Positions 42,147 through 51,657 of a DNA stretch of 64,000 nt are shown piece after piece. Below the pieces are notes generated by a model that saw nothing but the letters and a program-made list of their open reading frames with translations, was not told the DNA's origin and ran no database searches. The position numbers were made by a program, and so were the translations under genes. This DNA is from Streptococcus suis (GTDB lineage: Bacteria > Bacillota > Bacilli > Lactobacillales > Streptococcaceae): assembly GCF_016775005.1 (NCBI RefSeq), contig NZ_JAEUXI010000001.1, forward strand, positions 420,590-484,589. The letters are read 5' to 3'. Position 1 is the first letter of the stretch; every line of letters begins with the position of its first letter.

Positions 42147-42722
42147 CTATTTCGTTTGTTCTTGCTCAAGCTCCTCCATTTTTTGGATAATCAGTTGAGC
42201 AACTTCATTAGCAGTAAGGTGGGTATTATTAATTTTGAGATAATGCTGAATGCCCTCTGGAATGCCTAATGAGGTATATTGACATGTATCAGCTGTAGAA
42301 AGAATCTCAGCCTCTGAAACTTCAATGTTTCGTTTCAAAGGTTTATGGGTCAGTCGATTTTCTGTCCGATTACGCCGCAGACGTTCTTCTAAAGCAGTTT
42401 CCAATTCAACAAATAAAATTTCCTGACCACGATGATGAAAAATCGTCTGAACTGTTGTAAGAAATTGAACATCTATGGGATTTTTAAAATTAATCAAGGC
42501 AGTTCCAATTAGTGGGCGGTTTGACCTAGCAAACACATCATAAACAGCAAATGTAATACGTGTATTGAGGTCAAACATATCCTCAGAAAATTCTGGAATA
42601 AAACGTAGGCTAAAATCAATCGAATCATGATTATGAAAGAGGGTCATCCCTGTCAATTTCTCAACTTCCTGCCCAACGGTCATCTTGCCAGAAGCTTGTG
42701 CTCCAATAATAATTAGATTCAT
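42147..42722 (-). CDS. P-loop kinase-like protein (AAA/shikimate-kinase fold)
   Basis: A 191-residue protein with an N-terminal P-loop GAQASGKMTVG (residues 7-17) and a short-chain nucleotide-kinase-like organisation, including LEERLRRNRTENR (lid-like, arginine-rich). The substrate is unknown. I chose the ATG at 42722, which overlaps the VOC stop as ATGA; a longer frame adds 46 residues that only shadow the VOC gene. Confidence 0.75.
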   Translation of the reverse strand: MNLIIIGAQASGKMTVGQEVEKLTGMTLFHNHDSIDFSLRFIPEFSEDMFDLNTRITFAVYDVFARSNRPLIGTALINFKNPIDVQFLTTVQTIFHHRGQEILFVELETALEERLRRNRTENRLTHKPLKRNIEVSEAEILSTADTCQYTSLGIPEGIQHYLKINNTHLTANEVAQLIIQKMEELEQEQTK

Positions 42723-43108
42723 CTTGCCTCCCCCACCAACTCTATCTTTATCCCATCTGGGTCTTCTAGATAGAGAGCATAGTGATCTGGTCCTCCTGCG
42801 TGGGGATAGCGGTCGTCGTAGAGCAGTTTGACTCGTCTGGTCAAAAATTCCTTCCGCCATTGGTCAATTTCATCAGGTGTCCCCACATGAAAAGCTAGAT
42901 GATTGAGACCTGTACGGCACCGGTGATAACCTGCCTCTAGGAAATCCTGTGGCATTTGGACAAAGACCAGGTACTGCTCTGCTTTTTTATAAGACAGCCC
43001 GTCCTCCCACTCCTGATAGAGCGAGTAGCCCAGCTTGGTCAGAAGAAAATCGTAAAATGCACGTGAGGTTTCCAAGTCTGAAACATATATTTCAACATGA
43101 TGTAGCAT
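42719..43108 (-). CDS. VOC (glyoxalase/bleomycin-resistance) family protein
   Basis: A 129-residue vicinal-oxygen-chelate fold protein. The N-terminal MLHHVEIYVSDLETSRAFY and the C-terminal YLEDPDGIKIELV carry the usual His and Glu metal ligands. The substrate is unknown. It starts behind AAAGGAGAAG and is the first gene after a T-box leader, which is unusual for a VOC gene. Confidence 0.85.
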   Translation of the reverse strand: MLHHVEIYVSDLETSRAFYDFLLTKLGYSLYQEWEDGLSYKKAEQYLVFVQMPQDFLEAGYHRCRTGLNHLAFHVGTPDEIDQWRKEFLTRRVKLLYDDRYPHAGGPDHYALYLEDPDGIKIELVGEAR

Positions 43109-43125
43109 ATCTTCTCCTTTCCAAA

Positions 43126-43309
43126 TGAAAATCCCCGCCTAGACTTGCTAGACAGGGACGAAGTTATTCCGCGGTACCACCCTTGTTCAGATAAGTTATC
43201 TGCACTTTGCTTATTCGATTCACACCATCAGCAACCAGTTTTGACATTTGTGCGGATTTCTCAGTACCACCGCTTCCTGTGACAAATGGGGCTCAAAACA
43301 CCTCTGAAT
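43126..43309 (-). promoter_or_regulatory. T-box riboswitch leader upstream of the VOC-kinase genes
   Basis: The minus strand contains AAGGGTGGTACCGCGG (43169-43184), the T-box motif, followed by an 11-bp terminator stem (43148-43158 with 43132-43142) and a T-rich tail. Stem I can be drawn with CCAT/ATGG outside, GTTTTGA/TCAAAAC inside, and a right-hand bulge TGGTTGCTG (43229-43237). By position the specifier is GTT (Val, 43233-43235) or TTG (Leu); I cannot decide from the fold alone. No synthetase gene follows directly. Confidence 0.85.
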
Positions 43310-43315
43310 GGCTTT

Positions 43316-43344
43316 ATTGTAACAAATTGTACCTTGAAAAGCAA
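43316..43344 (-). promoter_or_regulatory. Promoter of the second T-box transcript
   Basis: TTGCTT (43339-43344), 17-nt spacer, TACAAT (43316-43321) on the minus strand, placing the transcript start near 43309. It lies between the stop of the HhH gene and the T-box. Confidence 0.65.
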
Positions 43345-43349
43345 GGGAT

Positions 43350-43736
43350 TTAGGCTTTCAAGTCAATCCCTTTTTCTTTCAACTGCTTGATAGTTGCAGG
43401 ACCGATGCCTTTTAGAGCCAAGAGCTCTTTTTCTGTGTGGTTTGCAAAATCAGCCACAGATTGAATACCTGCTTCGTAGAAGGTTTCCAAACGTGCTGCC
43501 GCAATGCCTTCCAACTCAGGAAGTGCCAAAAAATCTTCCAATGAAGTCGCTGAAGAAGTCACCTCTGCTACAACTTCTTTCACTTGCTCCACAGCATGCT
43601 CTACTGCAGCCTCAGCCTTATGAGCAACTGTCTCTACAACCTCTGTCGCTCTTTCAAGTCCTACACGACCTGCACGTTTCAAGTCTGCTAATTGTTTTTT
43701 CAAAACTTTTTTACGATTTACTTTCTTTTTTCCCAT
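43350..43736 (-). CDS. Helix-hairpin-helix protein with a helical N-terminus
   Basis: A 128-residue protein. The N-terminus is basic (GKKKVNRKKVLKKQLADLKR), the middle is an alanine/valine/glutamate-rich helix, and the C-terminal 60 residues (LPELEGIAAARLETFYEAGI, LLALKGIGPATIKQLKEKGI) form two helix-hairpin-helix-like units. HhH units usually bind DNA without sequence preference. Function unknown. It ends just before the T-box promoter. Confidence 0.7.
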   Translation of the reverse strand: MGKKKVNRKKVLKKQLADLKRAGRVGLERATEVVETVAHKAEAAVEHAVEQVKEVVAEVTSSATSLEDFLALPELEGIAAARLETFYEAGIQSVADFANHTEKELLALKGIGPATIKQLKEKGIDLKA

Positions 43737-43756
43737 TTTTCATATCTCCCGTCTGA

Positions 43757-44011
43757 TTAATAATGCCGCTGACCAAATAAACCATCTGGTAGGTCGTGGA
43801 AATCTTTTCCTGCCGCGTAGTTTTCAAATTTTCCTTTGATGAAGCGATAAGCATCTAATTTACTCTCATAGCGAATATAAGCATCCGCTGCCCGCTCATC
43901 CTTGTCTTCTTCAACAGCTCGACGACTCTCAGTCATAGCCATCTCATTGATCACCAACTGGCTATCAACCCAAGCCTCAAATTCTTTTAAAAATTGTTCT
44001 TCTCTCGACAT
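43757..44011 (-). CDS. DUF1912 family protein
   Basis: An 84-residue protein. MSREEQFLKEFEAWVDSQL and the C-terminal DLPDGLFGQRHY match the streptococcal DUF1912 family of unknown function. I chose the ATG at 44011 behind GGTGAG; an upstream in-frame ATG adds 7 residues. It lies 20 nt upstream of the HhH gene and may share its transcript. Confidence 0.82.
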   Translation of the reverse strand: MSREEQFLKEFEAWVDSQLVINEMAMTESRRAVEEDKDERAADAYIRYESKLDAYRFIKGKFENYAAGKDFHDLPDGLFGQRHY

Positions 44012-44098
44012 CTTCTCACCTTCTCTCATCAAGCATTCTGAAACATTATACCATAAATCAGACCTCTTGCCTATAAGAAAAGTAGAGGAGTAACCCCT

Positions 44099-45094
44099 CT
44101 ACCATTTCAAACGATAGCGTGTCTGGGAGGAGAATTCTTCTCCCGCTGCTAAAAAGATAGACCCAAAACCTTCTAAATTACAAGCATTGGGAAATCCTTG
44201 GCACTCCATACTAAAGACACCATGATAGGCTGCCAGTTTTTCCTGTGGAAAATTATAGGTATAAATCACCGCAGCTGGTTGATCGGTTGAAACCTCTAAT
44301 CCAACCTTCTTATCTGGACTCCACACCTCTACAGCTGTCTCTTGACGCGAAAGTTTCCAAGGATGGTCATAGCCCTTGACCAAGTTTGTCTGCTCATGGT
44401 CCGATGAAAAGCCTGTTTCAAACAGCGCAAACTCTCTAAAATCAAACGGTGTTCCATCAACCGCTGCAAACTCTCCGAGTGGAAGATTGTCTTCTCCTAA
44501 AGGTACATAATAATCCGCAGCAATCTTCAGCTGGTGTTGACCAATACTCTCGAAAAATTGCCCAGACAAGTTGAAATAGACATGGTTAGTCGGATTAAAA
44601 ATCGTATCCTTGTCTGATCTTGCAAAATAATCAACATGAACATCATTGCTTGCTGATAAACAATAGCGAACTCCAACCTCAATCCGACCTGGAAAACCAT
44701 TAAAACCATCTTCTAAAACGGTTGTAAAGAGGACTTCATCTTTGCCATTACACTCCCATTCCCAGTTTCGCAAGTTTGCCGTATTTACGCCACCATGTAA
44801 GGTTCGACCGGGCTCGTTTTCAGTCAAGGCATATTCCTTGCCTGAAATCTCAACACGCGCACCTGAAATCCGCCCTGCCACAGGAACAATAGAGGCACCG
44901 ACATAGGGATCCAATTCCAAGTATTCTTCGGCCGAAGCACAAGCTAAGGAAACGTTGCGATATCCTCCATCTTGCTCAGCAGGAACTTCTATTTTGACAA
45001 TCCGAGCTCCAAAATTTGTCACAGATAGGCGCAAGCCATTATCATTTTCCAGAATAAATAATTTGGCTTCTCGACCAAAATCTTCAATTTTCAT
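44099..45094 (-). CDS. galM: Aldose 1-epimerase (galactose mutarotase family)
   Basis: A 331-residue protein of the galactose mutarotase fold. Family motifs are GRISGARVEI, TLHGG, NPTNHVYFNLSG and the C-terminal ME-rich AAYHGVFSMECQGFPNA. It interconverts alpha and beta anomers of galactose or related sugars. It lies downstream of the PTS genes behind a terminator-like hairpin, with GGAGG 6 nt upstream of the ATG. In pneumococcus a galM also closes the bgaC locus. Confidence 0.9.
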   Translation of the reverse strand: MKIEDFGREAKLFILENDNGLRLSVTNFGARIVKIEVPAEQDGGYRNVSLACASAEEYLELDPYVGASIVPVAGRISGARVEISGKEYALTENEPGRTLHGGVNTANLRNWEWECNGKDEVLFTTVLEDGFNGFPGRIEVGVRYCLSASNDVHVDYFARSDKDTIFNPTNHVYFNLSGQFFESIGQHQLKIAADYYVPLGEDNLPLGEFAAVDGTPFDFREFALFETGFSSDHEQTNLVKGYDHPWKLSRQETAVEVWSPDKKVGLEVSTDQPAAVIYTYNFPQEKLAAYHGVFSMECQGFPNACNLEGFGSIFLAAGEEFSSQTRYRLKW

Positions 45095-45113
45095 AGCATA
45101 CCTCCAAAAAAAT

Positions 45114-45140
45114 AAGGGAACCTAGTGACTAGGTCCCCTT
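45114..45140 (-). terminator. Hairpin between the PTS operon and galM
   Basis: A 12-bp stem (45129-45140 with 45114-45125, loop 3 nt) is followed on the minus strand by ATTTTTTT and then directly by the galM Shine-Dalgarno. It should limit read-through from the PTS genes into galM. Confidence 0.75.
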
Positions 45141-45232
45141 AGGATACTTAAAGCCAATTTATATAGCGACTGCCTTAGCATTACTAGGCCGTGCTATAAT
45201 TCTCCTTAGACGATCCCGTTCCTCTTTATTTC

Positions 45233-45316
45233 AAGGATCGGGCTGAAAAACTCCACTGGAGCTCCCTCCCTTTCCAGTTTTAAGGCTCGGGCTGAAACAG
45301 TTCACTGAACTGTTTC
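45233..45316. repeat. Two imperfect direct repeats with hairpins downstream of the EIIA gene
   Basis: Units at 45233-45261 and 45282-45310 agree at about 23 of 29 positions (shared core TCGGGCTGAAA). Each ends in a small inverted repeat: CTCC/GGAG in the first, and an 11-bp GAAACAGTTCA/TGAACTGTTTC (45294-45304 with 45306-45316) in the second, which includes the EIIA stop codon. Role unknown; transcript stabilisation is possible. Confidence 0.6.
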
Positions 45317-45716
45317 ACTCATCTTCGTCGTCTGAACTGATCAACAAGTCATTGACATGCTGGATATTGGTTGCACCAAATTCAACATAATCAACTTCTT
45401 CGCCGAGCAGGACACCATTTAGGTAACCGATAATCATTGGCATGTTCATACCAGCATAGAGATGGAATGATTGACCTTCAATGATTTTTCGTGAAACCAC
45501 ATTGGCAGGTGTTCCGCCGAGCAGGTCAGCAAAGACTACGAAGTCATCTAAGTGAGCAATTGTCTCTTCAAATTTTCGTTGAAAATCTTCTGGACCTTCT
45601 TCTGGTAAGAGTGCAACTGTATGGATATCCTCTTGAGGACCCATAATCATCTCAGTTGATTTTTTCAACTCTTCACAGAAGAGACCATGACTAACCAAAA
45701 TTAAACTTTTTACCAT
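45315..45716 (-). CDS. PTS mannose-family EIIA component
   Basis: A 133-residue cytosolic phosphotransfer domain; His10 in LILVSHGLF is the predicted phosphorylation site, and FADLLGGTPANV is the family segment. It takes phosphate from HPr and passes it to EIIB. The C-terminus ends in an acidic run. It starts on the last base of the EIID stop. Confidence 0.92.
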   Translation of the reverse strand: MVKSLILVSHGLFCEELKKSTEMIMGPQEDIHTVALLPEEGPEDFQRKFEETIAHLDDFVVFADLLGGTPANVVSRKIIEGQSFHLYAGMNMPMIIGYLNGVLLGEEVDYVEFGATNIQHVNDLLISSDDEDE

Positions 45717-46534
45717 TAAGCCATACCAAATACGAAGTGACCGATTGCAGAAAGTCCAACTGCAAGTGCGATGATAATCAAGATAGCTTTAGTAGAAGTC
45801 ATGCCTTTACGGCCAAGCAACCAGAATACAAATCCTGTGAAGATTGCTGGAACCAAACGTGGGAAGATTGTGTTCAACAAGTCTTGTACGTCAATCACTT
45901 TTTCACCAACAGTTGGAGCCCAAGAAACTTCAAAGTTGATCATTGTTGCAATCAAAGCACCCAACATGAACACACCGAGTACAGAAGCTGCATCAACAAG
46001 AGCAGTCAAACGGTCGCGCATTGTTGTGATCAGTTTAGTACCTTCTTTGTAGGCAATTTCCAATTGTTTCCAACGGAAGATGTCATAAACAACTGCTACA
46101 GCCACCCAGAGGAAGATACCAACTGGTGAACCTTGGCTAGCCATAGTCGCTGCCACAGTACCCATGATTGCTGGAACCAATGAACCAAAGATTGAGTCAC
46201 CGATTGGTGCAAATGGACCCATCAAACCAGTCTTGATACCGTTAACCGCATCTTTAGAAGCAACACCGTCGCTTTCTTCCAAAGCCAAGTCAATACCTGT
46301 GATAATAGTATGGAAGAATGGTGAAGTATTGAAGAATTGCGTATGCAATTTCATCATTTCTTTCAATTCAGGTGTGCCATCTCCGTACATTTTACGAAGC
46401 TGTGGCAAGATCATGTAAAGGTAACCTGAACCTTGCATGCGCTCATAGTTCCAACCAAGTTGGTAAGTGAACAAGCTACGTTTGTTGATTTGATTAAAAT
46501 CTTCTTTTGTTAATTTGTAATTAGATTTCGTCAT
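45716..46534 (-). CDS. PTS mannose-family EIID component
   Basis: A 272-residue membrane component (MTKSNYKLTKEDFNQINKRS start, then SFQLGWNYERMQGSGYLYMI-like segment and GPFAPIGDSI). With EIIC it forms the sugar channel. I chose the ATG at 46534, which overlaps the end of the EIIC gene by 14 nt and has GGGG upstream; a longer frame adds 12 residues. Confidence 0.93.
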   Translation of the reverse strand: MTKSNYKLTKEDFNQINKRSLFTYQLGWNYERMQGSGYLYMILPQLRKMYGDGTPELKEMMKLHTQFFNTSPFFHTIITGIDLALEESDGVASKDAVNGIKTGLMGPFAPIGDSIFGSLVPAIMGTVAATMASQGSPVGIFLWVAVAVVYDIFRWKQLEIAYKEGTKLITTMRDRLTALVDAASVLGVFMLGALIATMINFEVSWAPTVGEKVIDVQDLLNTIFPRLVPAIFTGFVFWLLGRKGMTSTKAILIIIALAVGLSAIGHFVFGMA

Positions 46535-47414
46535 CGTCAATTTCCCCACTTTCTGAATTTGATGGAGCAACTACTGCTACTTTTTGGCCGTTGATATAGT
46601 GTAAAACTGAAAGGAAGATACCAACAATTGCGATACCAATCATTGACAAGCCTTTGAAGTTGTTTACAAATGCTACACCAGAATCTTCTGGAAGTGTACC
46701 AACGATGCCAGCTACAGCGCCACCCAATGCAGATACGTTACCGTAAAGAACAGTCAACATAGCTGTAAGGGCAAAACCAACTGCCAAGTAGTGAAGGTTG
46801 CGTTTAAGTGGAAGGTAGTGAAGAAGGATAGCGAAACCAAGACCTGGAAGCATACGAGCAGCCAATGTCAAACCGTTTGCAACCCATTGATATTGTTGGA
46901 TAGCTTGTACCATTGCATCTACGAATTCACCACCGAATGCAAGAGCAAGGAATACAGGGAGTGCACGAGAGAGTGCCCATGGGATAGCACCGAGAAGGTA
47001 GTTACGCTCGATTGCTGCGTAGTCAAATTTTTCAACCGCTGCATCCACACGGTGTGCGAAGTAAGTAGTTGAGAAACGACCAGCGATATCTGTATAGACA
47101 AGGAGTGCAGCTACTGGTACCGCGATTGTTGCTACTGCCAACTCTGGATCAATACCTTGTGATACTGAGAAGGCTGTTGCAAGAACTGCACCAGAAGTTG
47201 CGTCGATACGAGATGCACCACCGAAAGTACCCACACCGAGTACCATCAATTGAAGAGACGCTCCGATTGTCAAACCAGTTGCCAAATCACCCATGATCAA
47301 ACCAGAGATGAAACCTGCAAATACAGGTGAACCAGCTGACGATACAATTGTCAACTCATCACAGATCTGATAAGCAGAGTAGAGCGTTAGAAGTAATATT
47401 TGCCACCATTGCAT
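46521..47414 (-). CDS. PTS mannose-family EIIC component
   Basis: A 297-residue membrane protein with about eight hydrophobic segments. GLIMGDLATGLTIGASLQLM is the family signature near the N-terminus. It is the sugar-translocating subunit. The substrate is most likely a galactose- or N-acetylgalactosamine-type sugar released by the upstream BgaC; this is inference from context. Confidence 0.92.
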   Translation of the reverse strand: MQWWQILLLTLYSAYQICDELTIVSSAGSPVFAGFISGLIMGDLATGLTIGASLQLMVLGVGTFGGASRIDATSGAVLATAFSVSQGIDPELAVATIAVPVAALLVYTDIAGRFSTTYFAHRVDAAVEKFDYAAIERNYLLGAIPWALSRALPVFLALAFGGEFVDAMVQAIQQYQWVANGLTLAARMLPGLGFAILLHYLPLKRNLHYLAVGFALTAMLTVLYGNVSALGGAVAGIVGTLPEDSGVAFVNNFKGLSMIGIAIVGIFLSVLHYINGQKVAVVAPSNSESGEIDDDEI

Positions 47415-47456
47415 AATAGTGATCCTCCTTTAAAATTTTTCAAAAATATCCGTAAA

Positions 47457-47942
47457 TTATCTTACTTTATCCAACAATGGCATAAAGTCTTTTGGTGTGT
47501 CACCTGGCACCATTTGGGCAATCAATTTCACACCTTTTGCAACCAAAGCATCGAAGTCAGCGATGTCTTTATCAACAACGTTGATAGAACGAGTCACTGA
47601 ACGAGTTTCAGGACTTTGAGACATATTTCCAACGTTTAGTTCAGGAAGGTCAACTCCGTACTCAACCAGGCGAAGGAAGTTCTCTGGACGACGTGCCACG
47701 ATCAAGAGACGTTGGCTGTCATATTTGCCTTCTTTGATATTGTTTGCTGCTTTTTCAATTGGCAAGATTGACAACTTCACTCCTGGTGGAACAGCAAGTT
47801 TCAAACCTTGTTTTTCAATATCATTTTGGGCAACTGCATCATCGATAACCATGATGCGTCCAATGTTTAATTTTGTTGTCCAAAGATTGGCAACCTGACC
47901 ATGTATCAAGCGTCCATCAATACGCGCAGCTACAATTGTCAT
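47457..47942 (-). CDS. PTS mannose-family EIIB component
   Basis: A 161-residue cytosolic domain with the phosphorylated His14 in RIDGRLIHGQV. It receives phosphate from EIIA and transfers it to the incoming sugar. It starts 16 nt after the bgaC stop and leads the EIIB-EIIC-EIID-EIIA order seen in the pneumococcal bgaC-gadVWEF cluster. Confidence 0.93.
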   Translation of the reverse strand: MTIVAARIDGRLIHGQVANLWTTKLNIGRIMVIDDAVAQNDIEKQGLKLAVPPGVKLSILPIEKAANNIKEGKYDSQRLLIVARRPENFLRLVEYGVDLPELNVGNMSQSPETRSVTRSINVVDKDIADFDALVAKGVKLIAQMVPGDTPKDFMPLLDKVR

Positions 47943-47958
47943 AAATTTCTCCTTTTCA

Positions 47959-49731
<1,773 letters not shown>

Positions 49732-49770
49732 TTTCAACCTCCGCTGTAACCGTTTTCTTTTTCTATCAAT

Positions 49771-49801
49771 ATATTAACACGAATAACTGGTTATGTCCAG
49801 T
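49771..49801 (-). promoter_or_regulatory. bgaC promoter with palindromic operator
   Basis: On the minus strand TGGACA (49794-49799), 17-nt spacer and TAATAT (49771-49776). The spacer region contains ATAAC/GTTAT (49783-49794), and an overlapping ACTGG/CCAGT dyad covers 49786-49801. A repressor bound here would block RNA polymerase. Confidence 0.65.
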
Positions 49802-49903
49802 ATTTTTTTGAAAAAAATTATTTATTTTATATTTTTCTTTTTTCAAACTATTTAGTATAATAAGGTAGAAGGGAAAAGATTAGGAATAGAAAGGAAACAA
49901 ACT

Positions 49904-50611
49904 ATGAAAGTACCTAAGTATCAGCTGGTCCAAAACGACCTGCGCCAACAGATTATTTCTGGAAAATTTGAAAATGGGGACAAATTCTACACCGAATCAG
50001 AATTGACCAAAATTTTCAACGTTAGTTCTATTACAGTTATCCGTGCCGTGAATGAACTGGTTAAGGATGGCTATTTGATCCGTCAGCAAGGAAAGGGAAC
50101 CTTTGTCTCTCGTTCTCGTAAAGGAAAACTCGTAGAGTTTTCTGATATTGAGATTTTCCCACTTGAAACTGAAACCGTTGCAGTGATTTCTTGTGAAAAA
50201 GGCAATGACCCACAGATCCTTGAAAAATTGGAGCTTGACAAGTCTGACTTTTACTATAAAATCGTCCGCGTCCGCACTGCTGGAGATACACCGTATATCT
50301 ACCAACAGTCACACATTCCTGCTCGCTACATCCAGCAACCAAATGCTGACTTGCAACACTTCCAGTCACTCTACCAACGCTTTAAACTCGATTTCAACAT
50401 CCACATGTCTGAAGAACCATTTGTTGAAATTAACGAAATTGTTCCAGTTCCAGCATTTGCAGCCGACCACTTGAAGCTAACTGCTGGCGAACCAGCTGTT
50501 TTCCAAACAAAAGTAACGCAAAAAAACGGTAGCAACGAAGTGCTTGAGTATGTTGAAACATACAAACATTGGAAATACTTCAAGATTGAAATCGCAGCTA
50601 ACAAACGCTAA
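49904..50611 (+). CDS. GntR/HutC-family regulator divergent from bgaC
   Basis: A 235-residue regulator: N-terminal GntR winged helix (about 5-70, KIFNVSSITVIRAVNELVKDGYL) and a C-terminal UTRA effector domain (about 90-230). It is divergent from bgaC, the arrangement of pneumococcal bgaR, which represses the bgaC operon. A TATAAT at 49856-49861 and GAAAGGAAACA precede the ATG. Confidence 0.9.
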   Translation: MKVPKYQLVQNDLRQQIISGKFENGDKFYTESELTKIFNVSSITVIRAVNELVKDGYLIRQQGKGTFVSRSRKGKLVEFSDIEIFPLETETVAVISCEKGNDPQILEKLELDKSDFYYKIVRVRTAGDTPYIYQQSHIPARYIQQPNADLQHFQSLYQRFKLDFNIHMSEEPFVEINEIVPVPAFAADHLKLTAGEPAVFQTKVTQKNGSNEVLEYVETYKHWKYFKIEIAANKR

Positions 50612-50640
50612 AAAAGAATTAGGTTTCCCTAATTCTTTTT
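50611..50640. terminator. Bidirectional terminator between the two GntR genes
   Basis: A 13-bp stem (50611-50623 with 50628-50640, 4-nt loop) with A- and T-runs at both ends, between convergent genes. Confidence 0.85.
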
Positions 50641-50641
50641 T

Positions 50642-51373
50642 TTATTCACTTCTCACATGGCTGATTTTATAGCGGAACAAGTCTGCCCTAGCAATACTGA
50701 AAGTATATTCAATCATCCGATTTTTATTATTAAAGGTCTTTCGAATCAAGTGCAAGACCGGGCTACCATTTTTTATCTCCAGGAGCTTGGCTTCGTTTTC
50801 AAGGGCAATGCTAGCGTAAAACTCTTCTTCTGCCAGTCGAACCGTTTGTCCGAACTCTTCTGAAAATAACTCATAGAGGGGCTTGCGCTCCAAAGCAACA
50901 ACCGTTAGGCTTTCAAACAAATGATGGGGTAAATAGGTCCGCTCCAACATCATGGCAATTCCATCAGCCATGCGTAAACGCTCCAATTCGATAATAGCTG
51001 AACCAATTTCCACCTGCAATTGATCTGAAAGAAAGTCTGAAGCTTCGATAGTTCGAAAGGACAAAATCTTAGTCTGAGGCTGTTTACCCATTTTCCGCAT
51101 CTGATCGGTAAAGCTATAAGCAGTTGACAAATCAACAGCTGGCTCTAAAATCTCAGAAACATAGGTCCCTTTTCCATGCTTTTTATAGACAAAGCCTCGT
51201 TTTTCTAACTCCTGAAGGGCTAAACGTACCGTTATGCGACTGACACCATATACCTGAGTCAATTCTCTTTCCGAAAAGAGCTTCTCATTGGGCTTCATGG
51301 TCTCTCGAATTTTCAACTCTAGCACATCTACCAATTGAAGATAGAGGGGCTTATCACTGGTACTGTCAAACAT
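50642..51373 (-). CDS. Second GntR/HutC-family regulator
   Basis: A 243-residue GntR-HutC protein with a winged helix (LTQVYGVSRITVRLALQELEKRGFV) and a UTRA domain. I chose ATG 51373 (MFDSTSDKPLYLQ), with AAGGAGG upstream; a frame 10 residues longer runs through the promoter. A palindrome sits at its own promoter, suggesting self-control. Its effector and targets are unknown; the bgaC operator is a candidate. Confidence 0.88.
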   Translation of the reverse strand: MFDSTSDKPLYLQLVDVLELKIRETMKPNEKLFSERELTQVYGVSRITVRLALQELEKRGFVYKKHGKGTYVSEILEPAVDLSTAYSFTDQMRKMGKQPQTKILSFRTIEASDFLSDQLQVEIGSAIIELERLRMADGIAMMLERTYLPHHLFESLTVVALERKPLYELFSEEFGQTVRLAEEEFYASIALENEAKLLEIKNGSPVLHLIRKTFNNKNRMIEYTFSIARADLFRYKISHVRSE

Positions 51374-51391
51374 AGAAGAGCCTCCTTTATT

Positions 51392-51436
51392 GGTTATAAC
51401 CACTTTTAGTATATGTTATTCTAAAAAGAAAATCAA
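51392..51436 (-). promoter_or_regulatory. Promoter and operator of the second GntR gene
   Basis: TTGATT (51431-51436), 17-nt spacer and TATACT (51408-51413) on the minus strand, followed by the perfect palindrome GGTTATAACC (51392-51401) near the transcription start. Confidence 0.7.
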
Positions 51437-51461
51437 GAAAATATATAGGTTTTTACAAAAA

Positions 51462-51542
51462 AATAAAAAGAGCAGTACACCGAAGCCCCATCAGGCAGCA
51501 ACGCATTCTAACCCGACAACTTTCTCAAGCTACTACTCTCTA
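51462..51542 (-). ncRNA. Candidate small RNA, about 75-80 nt
   Basis: The minus strand has a possible promoter (TTAGTT 51571-51576, 16-nt spacer, TATAAA 51549-51554). The predicted transcript begins AGAGAGTAGT and ends ACTGCTCT followed by TTTTTATTTTTTT. The ends pair over 8 bp (51532-51539 with 51469-51476). It contains no open frame of note and is more GC-rich than its surroundings. I do not recognise an RNA family. Confidence 0.4.
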
Positions 51543-51595
51543 AAATATTTTATAATTCATATATGTTACTAACTAAGCTTTTGTATTTTCAGTAA

Positions 51596-51634
51596 AAAAA
51601 GTTCTTCTTGTATTAAATTCAAGAAGAACTTTTT
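51596..51634 (-). terminator. Terminator of the HerA gene
   Basis: A perfect 15-bp stem (51596-51610 with 51620-51634, 9-nt loop) with T-runs on both strands, 24 nt after the herA stop. Confidence 0.85.
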
Positions 51635-51657
51635 GATTGTAAGCACTTATCTATTAG

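Noticed and set aside
51462..51542. Reading this segment as SRP RNA, tmRNA or tracrRNA
   Set aside because: The hallmark sequences of those RNAs (for example the SRP GGAAGGAAGC-type loop or a tmRNA alanine acceptor) are absent, and there is no cas gene nearby.
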